This document shows, piece after piece, positions 39,416 through 52,227 of a stretch of DNA of 64,000 nucleotides. Below the pieces are notes generated by a model. That model saw only the letters and a list, made by a program, of their open reading frames with translations. It did no database searches and had not been told where the DNA came from. Source of the stretch: Clavelina lepadiformis (lineage: Eukaryota > Chordata > Ascidiacea > Aplousobranchia > Clavelinidae); contig NC_135240.1 of NCBI RefSeq assembly GCF_947623445.1, positions 12,400,001-12,464,000 of the forward strand, written 5' to 3'. The translations under genes and the position numbers were made by a program. Positions within the stretch are counted from its first letter, which is position 1, and the number at the start of each line of letters is the position of its first letter.

Positions 39416-42400
39416 CATTTTTTTGTACGCATTTCAGTTATTAAACGTTCATTACATATATACTTGCCATATGTTTGTTTTGCCTCAGAAACGTTTCCTA
39501 GGCAGTAGGCAGTCTATCAAATATTTCGCCTTTAATTGTCGGAAAGGAAGAGTACGATGATTGCAAAAAGGAGCAATGCACGTCGACCTAAAACGTGGAA
39601 AGACCTTGACCCTTTGTGCTATAACGGTGAAAGGTTAACGACGGCTACCCAACACACCATGCGTTTCACGGTGATACTGTACCAAATAAGATTTTAGGAA
39701 ACTTACAGAACGTGCTCGTTGTTGATAGGCACATGGACGGTTAAAATAGAACTCGGTTATAAGAAACAGCATTTTAGGGATTAAGACCCCGCTTCTGTTG
39801 CCAGAACACATCAAACCCTCAGAGTTCAAGCATTCTCCAATTTCGATGAAACTGTCCAGTAAATAAGCATGCAAAATTTAGTACACTCTGTATTTTGTCA
39901 CTCTTTCGCTGTAAGCTTACTTGTTTAACTTTCAATTATAAACGTGCGTGGGATCAACAAACTTCTTATTAGTCTATACTTTTGCTGGCCAAAGCAAAAA
40001 TGTTACCGGTATAACTTTTTTTAATTAGATACAGGCTAAGGCTTATAATAATTGGCGTTGGTTTCTTTAATGAAAGAAAAATGCACAATTTTTCTTAAAA
40101 CAGTCCGCACAAAAAATGAATTTTTTTTTAAATTGTTGCGATTAACCATGCCTAATTTGTTTATTCAATATTTCAATGCTGTTTTATTCTCTTAGAGCTA
40201 CAATCATGGAAAATTTTCATTTCCGTGTCAAAATCTTCACCTAGTAAATAACAAAAAAAGTAGTATTTGTCGTCGTGTGATCCAGTTGTTATTCAGCCCA
40301 TCAAGCTGAGTGGAAAAGAGTGAAAGCACAGGAGGTTGGATGCCGGCAACTTGCTGACCGCAAGGAAGAGAAGGTTTTTCAATGATATGGCACCCAGACA
40401 TCCAGTACGTTAAACATCGTAGTATGCAAAATACCGTTTATGACAATGTGTACTTGGTGGTTGTGTGATGCGACACCAGACACAAGTGCAGTAAGCTACT
40501 CAGCGATGGAGTAAAGTAAAACCATCGCTTTTTTACGGAGAGTAGCAGCCTAGTGCCCGAGCAAAAGGTATCATTTGTCTTTCCAAAGCGATCCGGGATA
40601 TTCGTTTCTTGCGTAGTGACTCAAGTTGTCGACAAAACGTGAGCCAACTGTTCGAGTTCGACAAAACGTGAGCGAACTATTATTCCGACTTATTTGGGGA
40701 CTGGACAGAAGAGCGCGTAGATGTTTAAGAAGGAGTGCCATCGATCCTTGTGGGATCCCGTCTTTAAGGCGTCATAGCTTGTTTCGCTTATTGTGACCTG
40801 GGGTGAAGATACTTCTCCGTTTGTAAACTAGCTCCATGGTTATACGGATTATGTACCTGTTTTGTCTGGGAGTAGACGCAGCGGCTTGCAGGCAAAGCTT
40901 CGGTGCCATACTGTATCATAGGCAGCTGTAAGTTTATGAAGTACAGCACCAGCCTTTTTGTTAATCCCGAAGCTTTTCGCGATGTTCTGGATCATAAGGG
41001 TGACCTGGAATTCAGCCAGGGGAGAAGTTGTCGATTATGGGTTCGACGCAGGGGTAGACCAAGCGTTTGCGGACTTTCAAGAGGACACACAAAAGAGACA
41101 GGGGCAACAACTCTTCGGGCCCTAAATCACGATGATAAAAGCTCTTGAAATTTTGTGACCCAGAACCTTGCTTGGCTTTGTTTGATGGAGCACAGCAGCG
41201 AAGTCATTTGGAGAGAAATGGCCAGAGATGTTTTCGCCATCAGGGGTTTCTAACCTCTAAAGGTCAGACACTTCTTTTCCAACAAGTTTGGTCCCTCTTT
41301 TCGTGTATTCCGCTATGGGAATATGGTGTGTGGATTCTAGACTGGCCTAAGCCAAGTCTAACTGTTGACTCCGAGCTAGTTATCTTGACTCCGTTGCTTT
41401 TTACTGTCTTATTTATTGCTTCTTAAATCAACACCAACTTCATAAAGTTTAGTTGTTATATTGTCCGAATAAGTTGTATCGAATTAGCAATATTTACACC
41501 ATGATCCCACTTTCATAGTAATTCAGTAATAACTTCAATTTAGCAGAACAAGGGAAATAACTCAGAGAAGAGAGAATTTCCAAGAGAGCCATTTAAATCC
41601 AACACTTGTTTTATATACTAAAATATTGACCAATGAGGTAGTGCCAAATTAACTGCTATCACACGTGTACATGTGTCCATGTTATTCTAAGCTTTTCATC
41701 ACAAAGAATTCAAATCGATTTTACACCAGTACAGAAAAACCACTTGACACACTTACTATATCACATATTGGTTTGAAACCACGATTGTGATTAAAGATAC
41801 TAGAACAATACCTTGCTACCATAAACCACGTGTCGCATTGTACGTTATCTGAACGTTTTCAAGTACACTCAAACTTTACGCCGTGAAAACAATGCTATTT
41901 GAAACACTTCAATCTGCGTTAAATATGTCGGTTCTGAATTTCTTGTTTGAATAAGAGATTAACACGATAAATACGTCTGTTTTAACATTTACTTAATTCC
42001 AGCCAGAGAGAATGCAAAAACCGCCTTTTAAAAGTGTCAATTATAATTTGATGATATCCAAACGCCACACCGCATTCAGTCAGTTGCGTGGCGAATGTGT
42101 TGGATGAGAAAAAGCGCGGGCGTATTGAGTAAGCTGACCGGCCAGCGAAATTGTTCAAGACACTGTGAGCAGTATTGATAGTATTGAGCTTATAGGTCTG
42201 TCCACAGCGCTAGCTTCTTGGGATTGGGTCTCTGCAAGACCGAAGGGGCTGCTTTACTAGAAGCGGTATCTACAGCGTCAAGAGAAAAGAACGGTGGTAA
42301 AGGACGTGACGTGGTGTGTCACTAAGTTTTAAAGTTATAATTGCTGAAGCGATGCAATAAATAATAACAGTAGGTTGTAAGTCTTGCCAAGGTTTCTCTT

Positions 42401-43641
42401 TTGATATTTTATTAAAATACAGATTTAATAAAAAAAAACTAACCATTTGAGAAAATTTTCTTTTCGTTAAACTTATTCATAATTTTAATAGTTGGCAAAA
42501 CCGGCAAAAAGATCTAAAAATGCGTTTTATTGATCTTGTTTTACCATGTGAACCCGAAAGAGGATCAAAATGTCATACAACAAAAGGGTTATAGGCTACT
42601 TTTATAAACGCATGTTGAGTGTTAATACGCATTTCAAATTCCGACATGATATTGTTGGAGATATTTATGACAAACTTGAATTTTATAGCCTTGCAGCGAT
42701 TGAGCTCGCCTACCTCTTCAATAATATCATATCATACGACAGAAGAGATTATTACGATGAAATGTGTTCGACCCACACGTCAATAAGAGATAAGAGCTTT
42801 CAACTTATCTTGCATAGAATTTTCATTGTTAGGTTGCGTCCTTTTTAAAGTGGTTAATTTAACCTTCCTAAAAAGGTGTGAGTAACATTTTGAAGTTAAC
42901 ATCACGATCTTCTGTTTTTAATGTGGCCACATCAAAATTAGCATGCGATCAACTTATCAAAGAAACCTCTTATCATGTTACGTCCATTTGTATTCGTCAC
43001 GTCATTGACTTTTAACGTAATCGCAAGTGTGACTCGTTTAGGCTACATATCAAAGTTTTGCACATATTGCAACTATTTTTTAGTGAAAGTGTCACGAAAA
43101 GTGATATTGAACCCCCATATTACTATGAAATTTTGTTAAATTAAGTTAAACGTTAATGTTAAATTAAGCCTTAATAGAAAATCAATGTACCAAAATACAG
43201 CAGTGAGTCATTATCACTAAAAATGCTTTGATTCAGCACAGTATATTTTCCGAAAGCGCAGTCAAAAAGTGAAAAGCAAAATTACGAAAATATTGAAGAC
43301 GGTGAAATAAGTAAAAAAACAACAAACAATTTTAACGAATGTTAACTTTATACAATGACGAAAATGCGGACATAAATAAAGGATGAGGTGCTAAAATGGA
43401 ATGAATGATCGCAGCTTACGTTAATAATAAAAGACTATAAAAGAGGCACACTACAAATCTAACTGTACAAATAAGGAAAATTAGCGAAAAGTAACTATCC
43501 GCTCACCAATACGTGTGTGATATAATTATATACTGTACAGTATATTAGCACAATAGGTTGGTCAGAAGAAATCATTGCACCGTTGTACGGCAATGTAAAA
43601 ATAACAAACATTACCAAAACGAAACTGGCAAATGATGTACT
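39416..43641. other. Unique region without recognised gene
   Basis: Right flank of the second duplication copy. Between about 40260 and 42350 the sequence is clearly richer in G and C than its surroundings and contains short local repeats such as GACAAAACGTGAGC twice near 40630-40675. ORFs of 81-93 codons at 40903-41426 and 42570-42848 show no recognisable protein. It may be an old retroelement remnant, but I cannot show long terminal repeats or a polymerase motif. Confidence 0.5.
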
Positions 43642-43930
43642 GTATTTTACGGACCATAAGGCGCACCGGGCTATAAGGCGCATTGTCAATAAATTGCTTT
43701 GATTAGTTTTTTGTTCATACATAAGGCGTATCGGACTATAAGGGCATATGGCTATAAGGCACATGTGTTACCGTATAAAGCTCATTAAAATACGTTGTGA
43801 GCATGCGCATACGCATTATGATCCATACATTAGGCGCACCGGCTTATAAGGCGCACCGGCTTATAAGGCGCACGATCAATCTATGAGGAGAAAAAAGGAT
43901 TTAAAGTGCGCCTTATGGTCCGTAAAATAC
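43642..43930. mobile_element. MITE with 25-bp perfect inverted ends
   Basis: The left end GTATTTTACGGACCATAAGG (continuing CGCAC) is repeated exactly in reverse complement at 43906-43930. The interior is made of repeated units of the form TATAAGGCGCACCGG. It lies 46 bases beyond the stop codon of the minus-strand gene at 43976-46974, so it probably forms part of that gene's 3' untranslated region or terminator zone. The target duplication is not clear. Confidence 0.88.
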
Positions 43931-43975
43931 GGGAATTTTTACTCGTTATACATATAACACTGAATCACGAACAAA

Positions 43976-46974
43976 TTACCAATCTACTGTTCTATGTGTT
44001 GGTTCAGCAAAGTGCAAATGTTCCTCATTTTCACATTCTTCCGTTGTCACCAAAAGAACTAAATTGTTTTCTGCCAGCTCCAAATTACTATAAAGAGCAA
44101 CAAGTATAACAGAAAGCGCACAGCGTAAAATTTGCAATGTAATCCTTTTATGCATGCAAAGATTACAGAAATCCCATCACTTACCCCCTTTTCATAATTA
44201 TAATATTTTCTTGCTCATCTATAATTTTCTGGCAATCGACTGGACCATAACTGCCGGGATTTCGAAAGGGGATTCCACAAGGCATTCCAGTGATGCTGAA
44301 CTCGTTAATTTTAGCATACGGCATACGTCCATTGGATTTGTGCATTGTCTCACCTGTGAAGCACCAGAGCAAAGATACCAAGGCATGCACAAACACAACT
44401 TAATATAATTAAGATGAAACAATTAGCATCAATTCTATTGTATTACATTCTATTGCTTGGAAAAATACGCAACACTAATAATAAAATTTTTTATTTCACA
44501 CCGTTAGGCTAAAGAAAGACAATTTGTTGGCATAAAAAGACTTACAATATTTCTTATTAAAAATTTTTCGAACTTTCATTTGCAATTCGGTGTTTTTTTG
44601 TCTTGAAGTACTGCAAGCTGTATACAAATATATAGCATACGTTACTTCTAATGAAAATTTTTTCATACTTTATGATTAACATGATTCATGATGACACTAA
44701 TATCATTCAGGTTCATATGCAAAAAAAATCTTCAATGAATTAAAGTTAAAAAATAAGTGCTATAAAAGTTCCTTTTAATATATGCTTGCAGTAAATGTAA
44801 CTGTAGTTAATCATGTTCTTGCAAATGTTTAGAAATATCACAGTAAATTACATAAAATTACCTTTTCCGCAATGTAATATCTCAATAAAGCCACTTTGAA
44901 CACTTGGCTCCAAGAAATATGGCCTTACATCTCTGCTTCCAAATGCATTGAATGTATCGTTAACAAATGCCATTCCACCAACGGCCACACCAATTTCCTC
45001 AAGTTCACCACACTAAAACAGGAACAAGTTACCTTTGTTTCGTGTACAGCACGGTTACACCATAGTATAATATGAACAGCAACATACAGCTTGAATTATT
45101 CGAGCAATGGCATTTTGTCTAAGTTTTTTTTTTCATATTTCCATCCATTTCATTTGGTGGCATGGAACTTTCAGAATTGAAGGTCTTTGCTTTCTCTTTC
45201 CAAACTTGTTTTGTTTGCTTCAAAAGTTCTCTCCACCTGCTACCCCAGAGTTTGAAATCTTGAAAAACAGCAATTAAAAATTAGTACAGAACATTTGAAA
45301 GCTTTATAAAAAAATGAACATAAATTGAAAGTAAGAAACACTGAAAACAGGCAAGACCTTACTTCATGCAAAACACTTTGATAACTTGTCTAAACTAGTA
45401 CTTTCATTGTTCAGCTGTTAACATAGTGAAACCTTCATTTATGTAAATTTTGAAGTTGAGTAGAAGCTTACACCTCTTAAGATTTAACAGCGTCAATCAA
45501 TGTTAACATCTTCGATATCTAAGGCTTTCTAATAACCAACATAACAGTAAACACATTTTTGGAAATTCATTACACACGTATCATGTGAGGTCACAAATAG
45601 CATGCACTTCAAGTCATGCATCATTCATTATGTATCATGCTCTTCACTAATCGAACTAACACTGTGACACAAGTTTCACAATCAAACCGAGAAAAAAAAA
45701 TTACTACATGCAAATTTAGTAACGAACACAGTAAGCATGAAATCAATGAATGCAATTTATCAGGTGAAAAACAATGAAAATTATTTTCAGTGAGAACTAC
45801 ATTTGTGCATTTAACGACATAATGCTAATGACTCAATGAAGCAAGCGATCAATTAAGCAAACCAGCCAGAATATCAGACCTTGTACATATCTTAAATGAA
45901 ACACATGTGATGCTGTCTAGAAGCTTCTCCCTTGAAAATTTGGGAAGAAATCATGCAACTGTATTAAAAATACCAATATTCTGTTTCTTAATGGAAGAAC
46001 AAAATAGATTGTAGCCTGTGAATCTTCGTTTTCGAAAAGGTTTAACTTTTTGAACCCTTGGCCTTATCGATGCATTGTAATTGTAAATCCAGCGCTAAAA
46101 CACAGCAGTTGGCAAAACGCTAGTAAACAAGCGTCAAAAGTATTTAGTAGTGGCAGTTTAACATACCATCATACAAGAGATCTGAGAAAGGGACAAACTT
46201 TAATCATTTTGTAAGATCATGCAATAAACATGCAATAACTACTTTAAGTTGGAGAGTTGTCCCGGACAAGGAACGGAGCTTTTTGTCAGCCAACAAGATT
46301 ATTTTGGCGAAGACAACTGTTGCAATCTTTGAACTTAAAGTACGTAATGGCATCTTTCAACCAGAGTTCTATCATAATAGCCTACTTCAAGCGGAAATTA
46401 CAGCATAGAGTTACAGTAATGAACTGTAACTTGTTTGTAAAGCAGGGAGTGCAGTTCTACAGCTTGCGGTAATACTGAAAGAGCTGATAACTACAGCAAG
46501 TATGAATTATGGCAAATAAAACTTTAATCTACGATGAATCACCTTGATTTGGTTTTTACTTAAACCAGTATTAATGGTTGCTTCATTGAGGTGCTCTGAC
46601 TTTGCAGTTCTCATACCTTTTGTTTCCCACAAAGATATAAGCATATCCCGTTGGCTTTGTGAAATGTCCTTACTGAACAATGCAAATCAAATTATTAATA
46701 AGTGAGACACAAAAATATTTTTTTTTAAATTGAAAATACAGGTTGTCTGTATCTACACGAAATATCTTACGTCCATCTGGACGGCAATTTAGAATAGCGT
46801 TTTATTAACACTTTTAGTGACTTGTATGCAAATAAACAGAGTGACATGAAAAAAATGCCATACTAACAATTACTTATTTATGACCAAAGATCGAATTAAA
46901 TATACAACAGATATATACATATAAGTTAGCTATTATACATGAAGAACTAACCGAGATCTTCTAGTGCTTGCCAT
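43976..46974 (-). CDS. Novel DNA-binding protein: homeodomain-like + HMG-like + GTF2I-repeat-like
   Basis: Seven exons on the minus strand: 46952-46974, 46543-46672, 45974-46094, 45088-45258, 44862-45012, 44185-44353, 43976-44087; 291 residues once the frame is kept. Residues about 8-62 look like a homeodomain: helix 1 with SQRDMLISLWETKGM, a TGLSKNQIK turn, then RWIYNYNASIR as recognition helix. Residues about 73-120 look like an HMG box: RRFTGYNLFCSSIKKQ then LWGSRWRELLKQTKQVWKEK. The C-terminal half ends in a block resembling the GTF2I (TFII-I) repeat: RMPYAKINEFSITGMPCGIP then FRNPGSYGPVDCQKIID. A run of ten A (T at 45124-45133 on plus) breaks the frame by one base; nine A would keep exons 4-7 in phase. 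A nuclear, DNA-binding role is inferred from the domains. It could be a host regulator or a protein carried by a transposon. Confidence 0.72.
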
Positions 46975-49900
46975 GTTACTCAGAAAAGAGCAAATAGTAC
47001 GACAAAATTTTAACAATTTTACAAAAATTAAAACATGCAATAAACTAAACTGTTTGGATAAAAATTAGTTTTGTAAGAAGTAATCACCACTCAATATGAA
47101 TTAAGAATAGAACATACACACATAAAGATAGTCATCCTAATAAATAATATAACTTAGGGCACATGTTGCAATAAAAGCAAACGCTCAACACTAAAGTCTT
47201 ACAGATGTCAAAAATTTACTGTGCACAGATATGATTTTCTTGGTGCTTGGTAATCAACAGTAAGCGCCATATTTCAACTGCAACTCCTTTTCAAATCATA
47301 AAGGCTTCAAAGATTATCAAGAAGTTTGGCCAACCCTTTTATGTATATGGTACACGTAAGTCTTTTCCTACAGCACTATAGTATTACAATATCACAATGT
47401 TCTTTAGGCTAATAGCTTATATGCACATACTTTGATGTGAATTAAACACTTAATCTGTGAGGTCATTGTCTGTCTCAGCAAAACCAAGTTATGGGCATTG
47501 ATGCTATAAAAATGTAAAAATATAAGCGATAGTAGCTGTGACATGAAATGACAAATGTTCCAAATCAATATACTTGATATTTGTTTGTAATAAGCGATTG
47601 TTTTTCGGAGTAAATAGCCATTTATCTGCACAACTTCTTTGACCAGATTTTTGTTTAAATAGGCCATTCTTGAATGCAGTTGAGAATAAATTGCCAACAT
47701 TACTGTTCAAAGTGGATGGCTTTTAAGAGGTGGCAAGTTGTTTACAAGCACTTGTTGTTTACAAGCACTTTTAAGAGGATGTTTTAACTAAAATCCATTA
47801 TATCATATATATTGTAGTAACCGGTGCCCTTCAAAAACTTTGCTAATCGTAACTTTCTTAATTGAAATGTTTGGTCTGAAAAGCATACAAAGTAGGTGGC
47901 TTCAGGAAGAAATTGAGTTTTATTTTGAAAACGTTACACCAAAATGAAGTGCTGTTTTCAATCCTCGCAGAAAAGCAATCGTTTAGACAACAACAACCTT
48001 TTATTTGTCGTAATTTTGATGGCAGCCACTTGAGATGGTTGCTTTCGCATGGACTAAGATTCAAATCAAGAGCACTAGAGCCAAAGTACACATTTCAGTA
48101 ATAACTCTAAACATTCTCTTGGAAAGGTAGAACAAATCTTACTGACACTTTTTAGTCGGAGGTAGTGGTATATTTTGAAATAATTTGAAGAATATGTAAA
48201 ACAGATAATAAAAAAGTCAAGACAGGCTTCAGAATTTCATGGTCCCAAACTAGGGTAAAGTTGGTACAACAACAACAAAGGTCAGTAAAGGGGTACACAT
48301 GAAACGTTTCCAAATTAAACAACTTCATGCATTATGTATTTACTTCCAAGTGAAGTTTCTCCCAAAATAGCCAAGTTTCAGTCATTCACAATGTGCATCA
48401 AACAGAAGATTTCAGCTGGCAAACAATGTTTGGTGGTGGATAATGTTGCATTCCAAACAAATTAAAAAATTTAAATAGTTTTAATTTAAGAATTTAAAAT
48501 ACGAAATCAAATCAAAATATTCTACTGTTGACAATAATTATTACCATCAAAAAAACTCTGCATAATCTAACAAAACCTTCTTTTGTCTTAAGTTAAAAAG
48601 CAATGAAGCACATTCAAAAGTAATCAATTTCGCTAAGCGCAGCATCTTACATCGATCAGCAGAAAAATTCTCGGACAGCAGTTTTTGCCACAGCGTGTGC
48701 TCTGACTTACTCTGACTGCTGGTTGGTCACTATGTTTTGTTGTCTCAATTTAAATTATTTTCTCCTAATCTCACTTGATGCCACTACTAACAGCATGATC
48801 TGCATATCAACAAGCACTTCCCAAATGTCTGCGTTGATGCCTGTCCTTTTTGGGTACGTTTGAAAACATCCCTGATGTGTAGTGCGGTACGAACTACACA
48901 GTATCGCTTAGTGGCTTGTTTACCATAGAAGGTCTTGAAGTATATCAGCATTCTTGCTGTGACTCACATGACTGAGTAAGCGCAAACAATGTCAACAGAG
49001 CAAGTTATGTATGCTGAGCGAGTCCCCGGCAGATATGGACCTTGCCTCATGACACATGACTGTGATAATGACAGCATCTTTGCCAATAGACTAATTGTTC
49101 TTAATGAATCGAGATAAATAATTATTATTAATTACCCATCACAGTTGAGCCAAGTGGTGAGTGAACTTAAATAACGACCCACCAAGAGATCGGGTACTCG
49201 GCCAAAAATTGGGAAACAGTGAGCTGACCCTTGGCCAATGCATATATCCAAAATTGGAGAATAAAGCTACCAATGAGTGTTAGCATCCATTTACCCTAAC
49301 ACCAAGGTAGCAAAACGTGAGCTTAAAGCTAACATCAACAGCTCACCTTGTGACACCTTGCAGAAAATTTAAATCTTTGGTCAAAAAATGACTAATGGGC
49401 ATTGGGCACCAAATCTACACTGTTATAGTAAACAGCGTCCTGTGACTGGATGTAGACCTATAGGACCCCACAGCATGACAATTTTTCTGTTTTTGTGAGC
49501 ATTGAACCTGCTGGGCTTCAGTGCGATAGAGTCACTCCTTACCTTGCACATTATGAAACGGAGCCACTCTGATTGCTCCTCCCGAAACTATTTGCCTCAG
49601 CAAAAAAGCAAGCCGGATAAATAAAATCAAGATACCCATTGCTCACTGGCTCTACACTGCTAAGGATGGTGTGGGGGACTTAATTGCCTGCTATCTGGAG
49701 ATGGTTGTTTCTGCTCAACCCTGTAAAAATAGGGAATGGCAAACATTGTAACTTGTGAACGTAGCACAAAGAAGATTGCAAAATAAAGATTACAACATAT
49801 CCAGCTATTGTATCCCCACGTTCCCCATGGAATACATAGTCATCAATTTTTGGATGGCAGCATTACCCAGTTGTTACTTGACTCAAGCTCAAACATCTAG

Positions 49901-50284
49901 TTTGTGTTGCCAAATAACATCTTGCTCAGAGGAAGCAGGCTGATGGTAAAACAGGGATATTTTTACACAAGACATTTATTTTCTAGAGGCCGTTTATTAT
50001 CATTTTTAATTTGTAATAATCTGCAAACTCATGAATGCATATAATCGACAAATAGCACTCTTTGAGAACGATTGAAACCTTCGTTTGTTGAAAGTCAAGA
50101 CAAATTAAATGATTGCCTTTTGCTTATGATCTGCATATCAGATGGATTTCCTTTTTGGAATACTACAACGTTAAGTTGCTCATTCACTCCACTCAGGATT
50201 TCGAAGTTCTCTGACAATCACACAAGATCACTGTACTCTGCAAGCTCGTTATGTAAGAAAGCAGCAATGTTGAGTAGTAGCCAG

Positions 50285-50400
50285 CTTTGTAGCCGAATGG
50301 TTAGAGCTGGCAATTAGGCAGTGTTCACTATCCAGTAGCACTACCATTGTTATGCCCTTGGGGTATTACCAATGCTTGCTCCAGTTCAGTGCTTCTGATA
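50285..50400 (+). repeat. Possible tRNA-derived SINE remnant
   Basis: The phrase GTAGCCGAATGGTTAGAGC resembles a tRNA A box. No convincing B box follows at the right spacing, so this is weak. Confidence 0.3.
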
Positions 50401-51239
50401 AACATACCTAAATTCAAGCAATAAAAAACATATGTGTATCATTCCAAACTTGCTTGAGAGCTAGCCAGATAAGTGGGGCTGGAGCAATTAAAGATTACCA
50501 CAAAGGTTAATGGAAGCGAACTAAAATGACATATGAAGTTATACTTCTATCCTAGCCGCCAAATAAAGAAAATCATGTTGATTGCTGTGAAACGCTTTGA
50601 CCTTATGCCACAGCAGTGGTATGCCACGTGTATATAATTGATGCAATCAGACCAGCTTGAAGGCAAAACTATTTCAACCTGATGCTGAATAAAAGCACCA
50701 TGCAATTACCACAATTCAATTTAATACATTGCATGAGCACTGCAAACCCGAAAAAGTGACTTTTGGCTACTAGAGTACCGGTCTATCGTTGGCTGGATTG
50801 CCAGTTCAAACACCATTGTGCATTGCACTGTGCAACAATTAAGCAGTCTTTAGAACTTGCTTGGATTCTACATTCAGTAAGTAAGCATGCAGCTATTCCA
50901 GTGCCTAGAAGCCCGAGGTAGATAACCTATATCTTGTCTACGAAACAGGACCAATTAAGCAGCGTTAATGCCAGACACACCAAACGCATGAAAGAACTGA
51001 AATCGAAAACTAGGCTATTTTGTTCATTTCAGCCTTTTCAGATTTTTAGTAAGATCCGTTTATAGTTTGTGCAAGGCATTCCAACGTGCATCAATCACTA
51101 TACAAACCTTATCCATACATACCGGTATAGATCTCAGTAGTCTTCAACAGTAGCCTAACAGTAGCCTAAGCCATCCAATCGTACCGTACGATGACCAGCC
51201 ACAGCAGTTCGACTGGATTACTTATTCGACCTATCGCTC

Positions 51240-51390
51240 GGTTGGATTACTCATACCAACACGATTAGCCTTCCAACAATTATTTTAAGAGATGGAAATA
51301 TTCTTTTTAGCCCATACGAATGGGTAATCCGTGCAATCTTTTTTCCCTTTCCTATGGGCTAATCCTTGACGAAGCGGGTGGTAATTTATG
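51240..51390 (-). repeat. Dispersed repeat, copy c (inverted)
   Basis: Reverse complement of the repeat at 2060-2205, about 95 percent identical over its ~110-base core by eye, and weaker on both flanks. It lies about 0.8 kb upstream of the TMTC gene. Confidence 0.8.
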
Positions 51391-51967
51391 TAACGTAGCT
51401 CGTCATCAGTTTTGCATTCGTGTATGTTCTAATTTTGTAAAATAAATCTAGTAACACAGCACATGCATAGTGTTAAAAATATAAGAAAATTAAACCATGC
51501 TAAAAGTAATACATCGTGTTTTATTTTTCATGATATACGTAAAGTATCCGTATCTGTTTGGTGTCCCCGTTTGCTCTGGACAGCCATTTAATAGTAGTGC
51601 CAGCACTGAGCGCTAAATTTTTCTGGCGTGAACAATTTGCATGTTTCACGATATCTGATTCCCAAATAAACCGAGGAGAATGTTCTTCCAAGTGAACACC
51701 AAGCTCGTTAAAACGTTAAAAAAGTATTAAACCTAATGCTCATGTATTTCCTTTCACACACCGCAGCAAGCAAGCAACTAAAGAAATATGGGTTGCACTT
51801 CATTTGTCAAATAAGCAGAGAATTCACAAAAGATGAATATCAAAACGCGCCTGCACAGCAGCAATACAAAATGTTGACTGTCGTCGCGTTTTCCCACTTT
51901 GGGTAACGTGCTTCGCCTAATCAATGGACGTGTAAAAGCTGCAAAGCAAGTGATTCTCGTGTTTGTG

Positions 51968-51975
51968 TGACGTCA
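51968..51975. promoter_or_regulatory. CRE palindrome upstream of TMTC
   Basis: TGACGTCA, the full CREB/ATF site, lies about 260 bases before the proposed TMTC start codon. Position and perfection make a promoter role plausible. The same word also occurs at 14530 and 55843, so chance is possible. Confidence 0.35.
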
Positions 51976-52227
51976 TAATTGAAGAGTTGTCGAAACCTGA
52001 CGTTAAATGGCGTGTGGCAACCGCCACATAGCATCAATCAGTTTGTTGATAGCTGAATGTTTGCTTAATTGCCTGGGGCATCATAGAAACATGGCCATCA
52101 CAGCCTGCGGGAAGCACTTTGCTATAGATTTTTGCTTTTAAATAAGGACTGCAGATAAGTAATACTGCTGGCATGAAAAGAAAGGGTGCAGTTTCAAAAC
52201 TATGAAACTGAGACCGAACACCGCTCA

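Larger units (their letters stand above)
46975..52227. other. Intergenic, repeat-rich, no gene recognised
   Basis: Divergent spacer between the novel minus-strand gene and the TMTC gene. It holds a 16-bp tandem duplication (TTGTTTACAAGCACTT at 47738-47753 and 47755-47770), a tRNA-like A-box word near 50288-50310, the dispersed repeat at 51240-51390 and the CRE at 51968. Between about 48600 and 50900 the sequence looks like eroded transposon, but no frame is long enough to name it. Confidence 0.5.

Noticed and set aside
40903-41426. Two adjacent ORFs in the GC-richer block, considered as a retroelement gag or pol piece
   Set aside because: No zinc knuckle, protease, reverse transcriptase or integrase motif could be seen, and no terminal repeats were found.
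42570-42848. 92-codon ORF
   Set aside because: No family-like pattern and no neighbouring exons in phase; not supported as a gene.
43495-43764. 89-codon minus-strand ORF
   Set aside because: It largely overlaps the MITE at 43642-43930, so the frame is an effect of the repeat.
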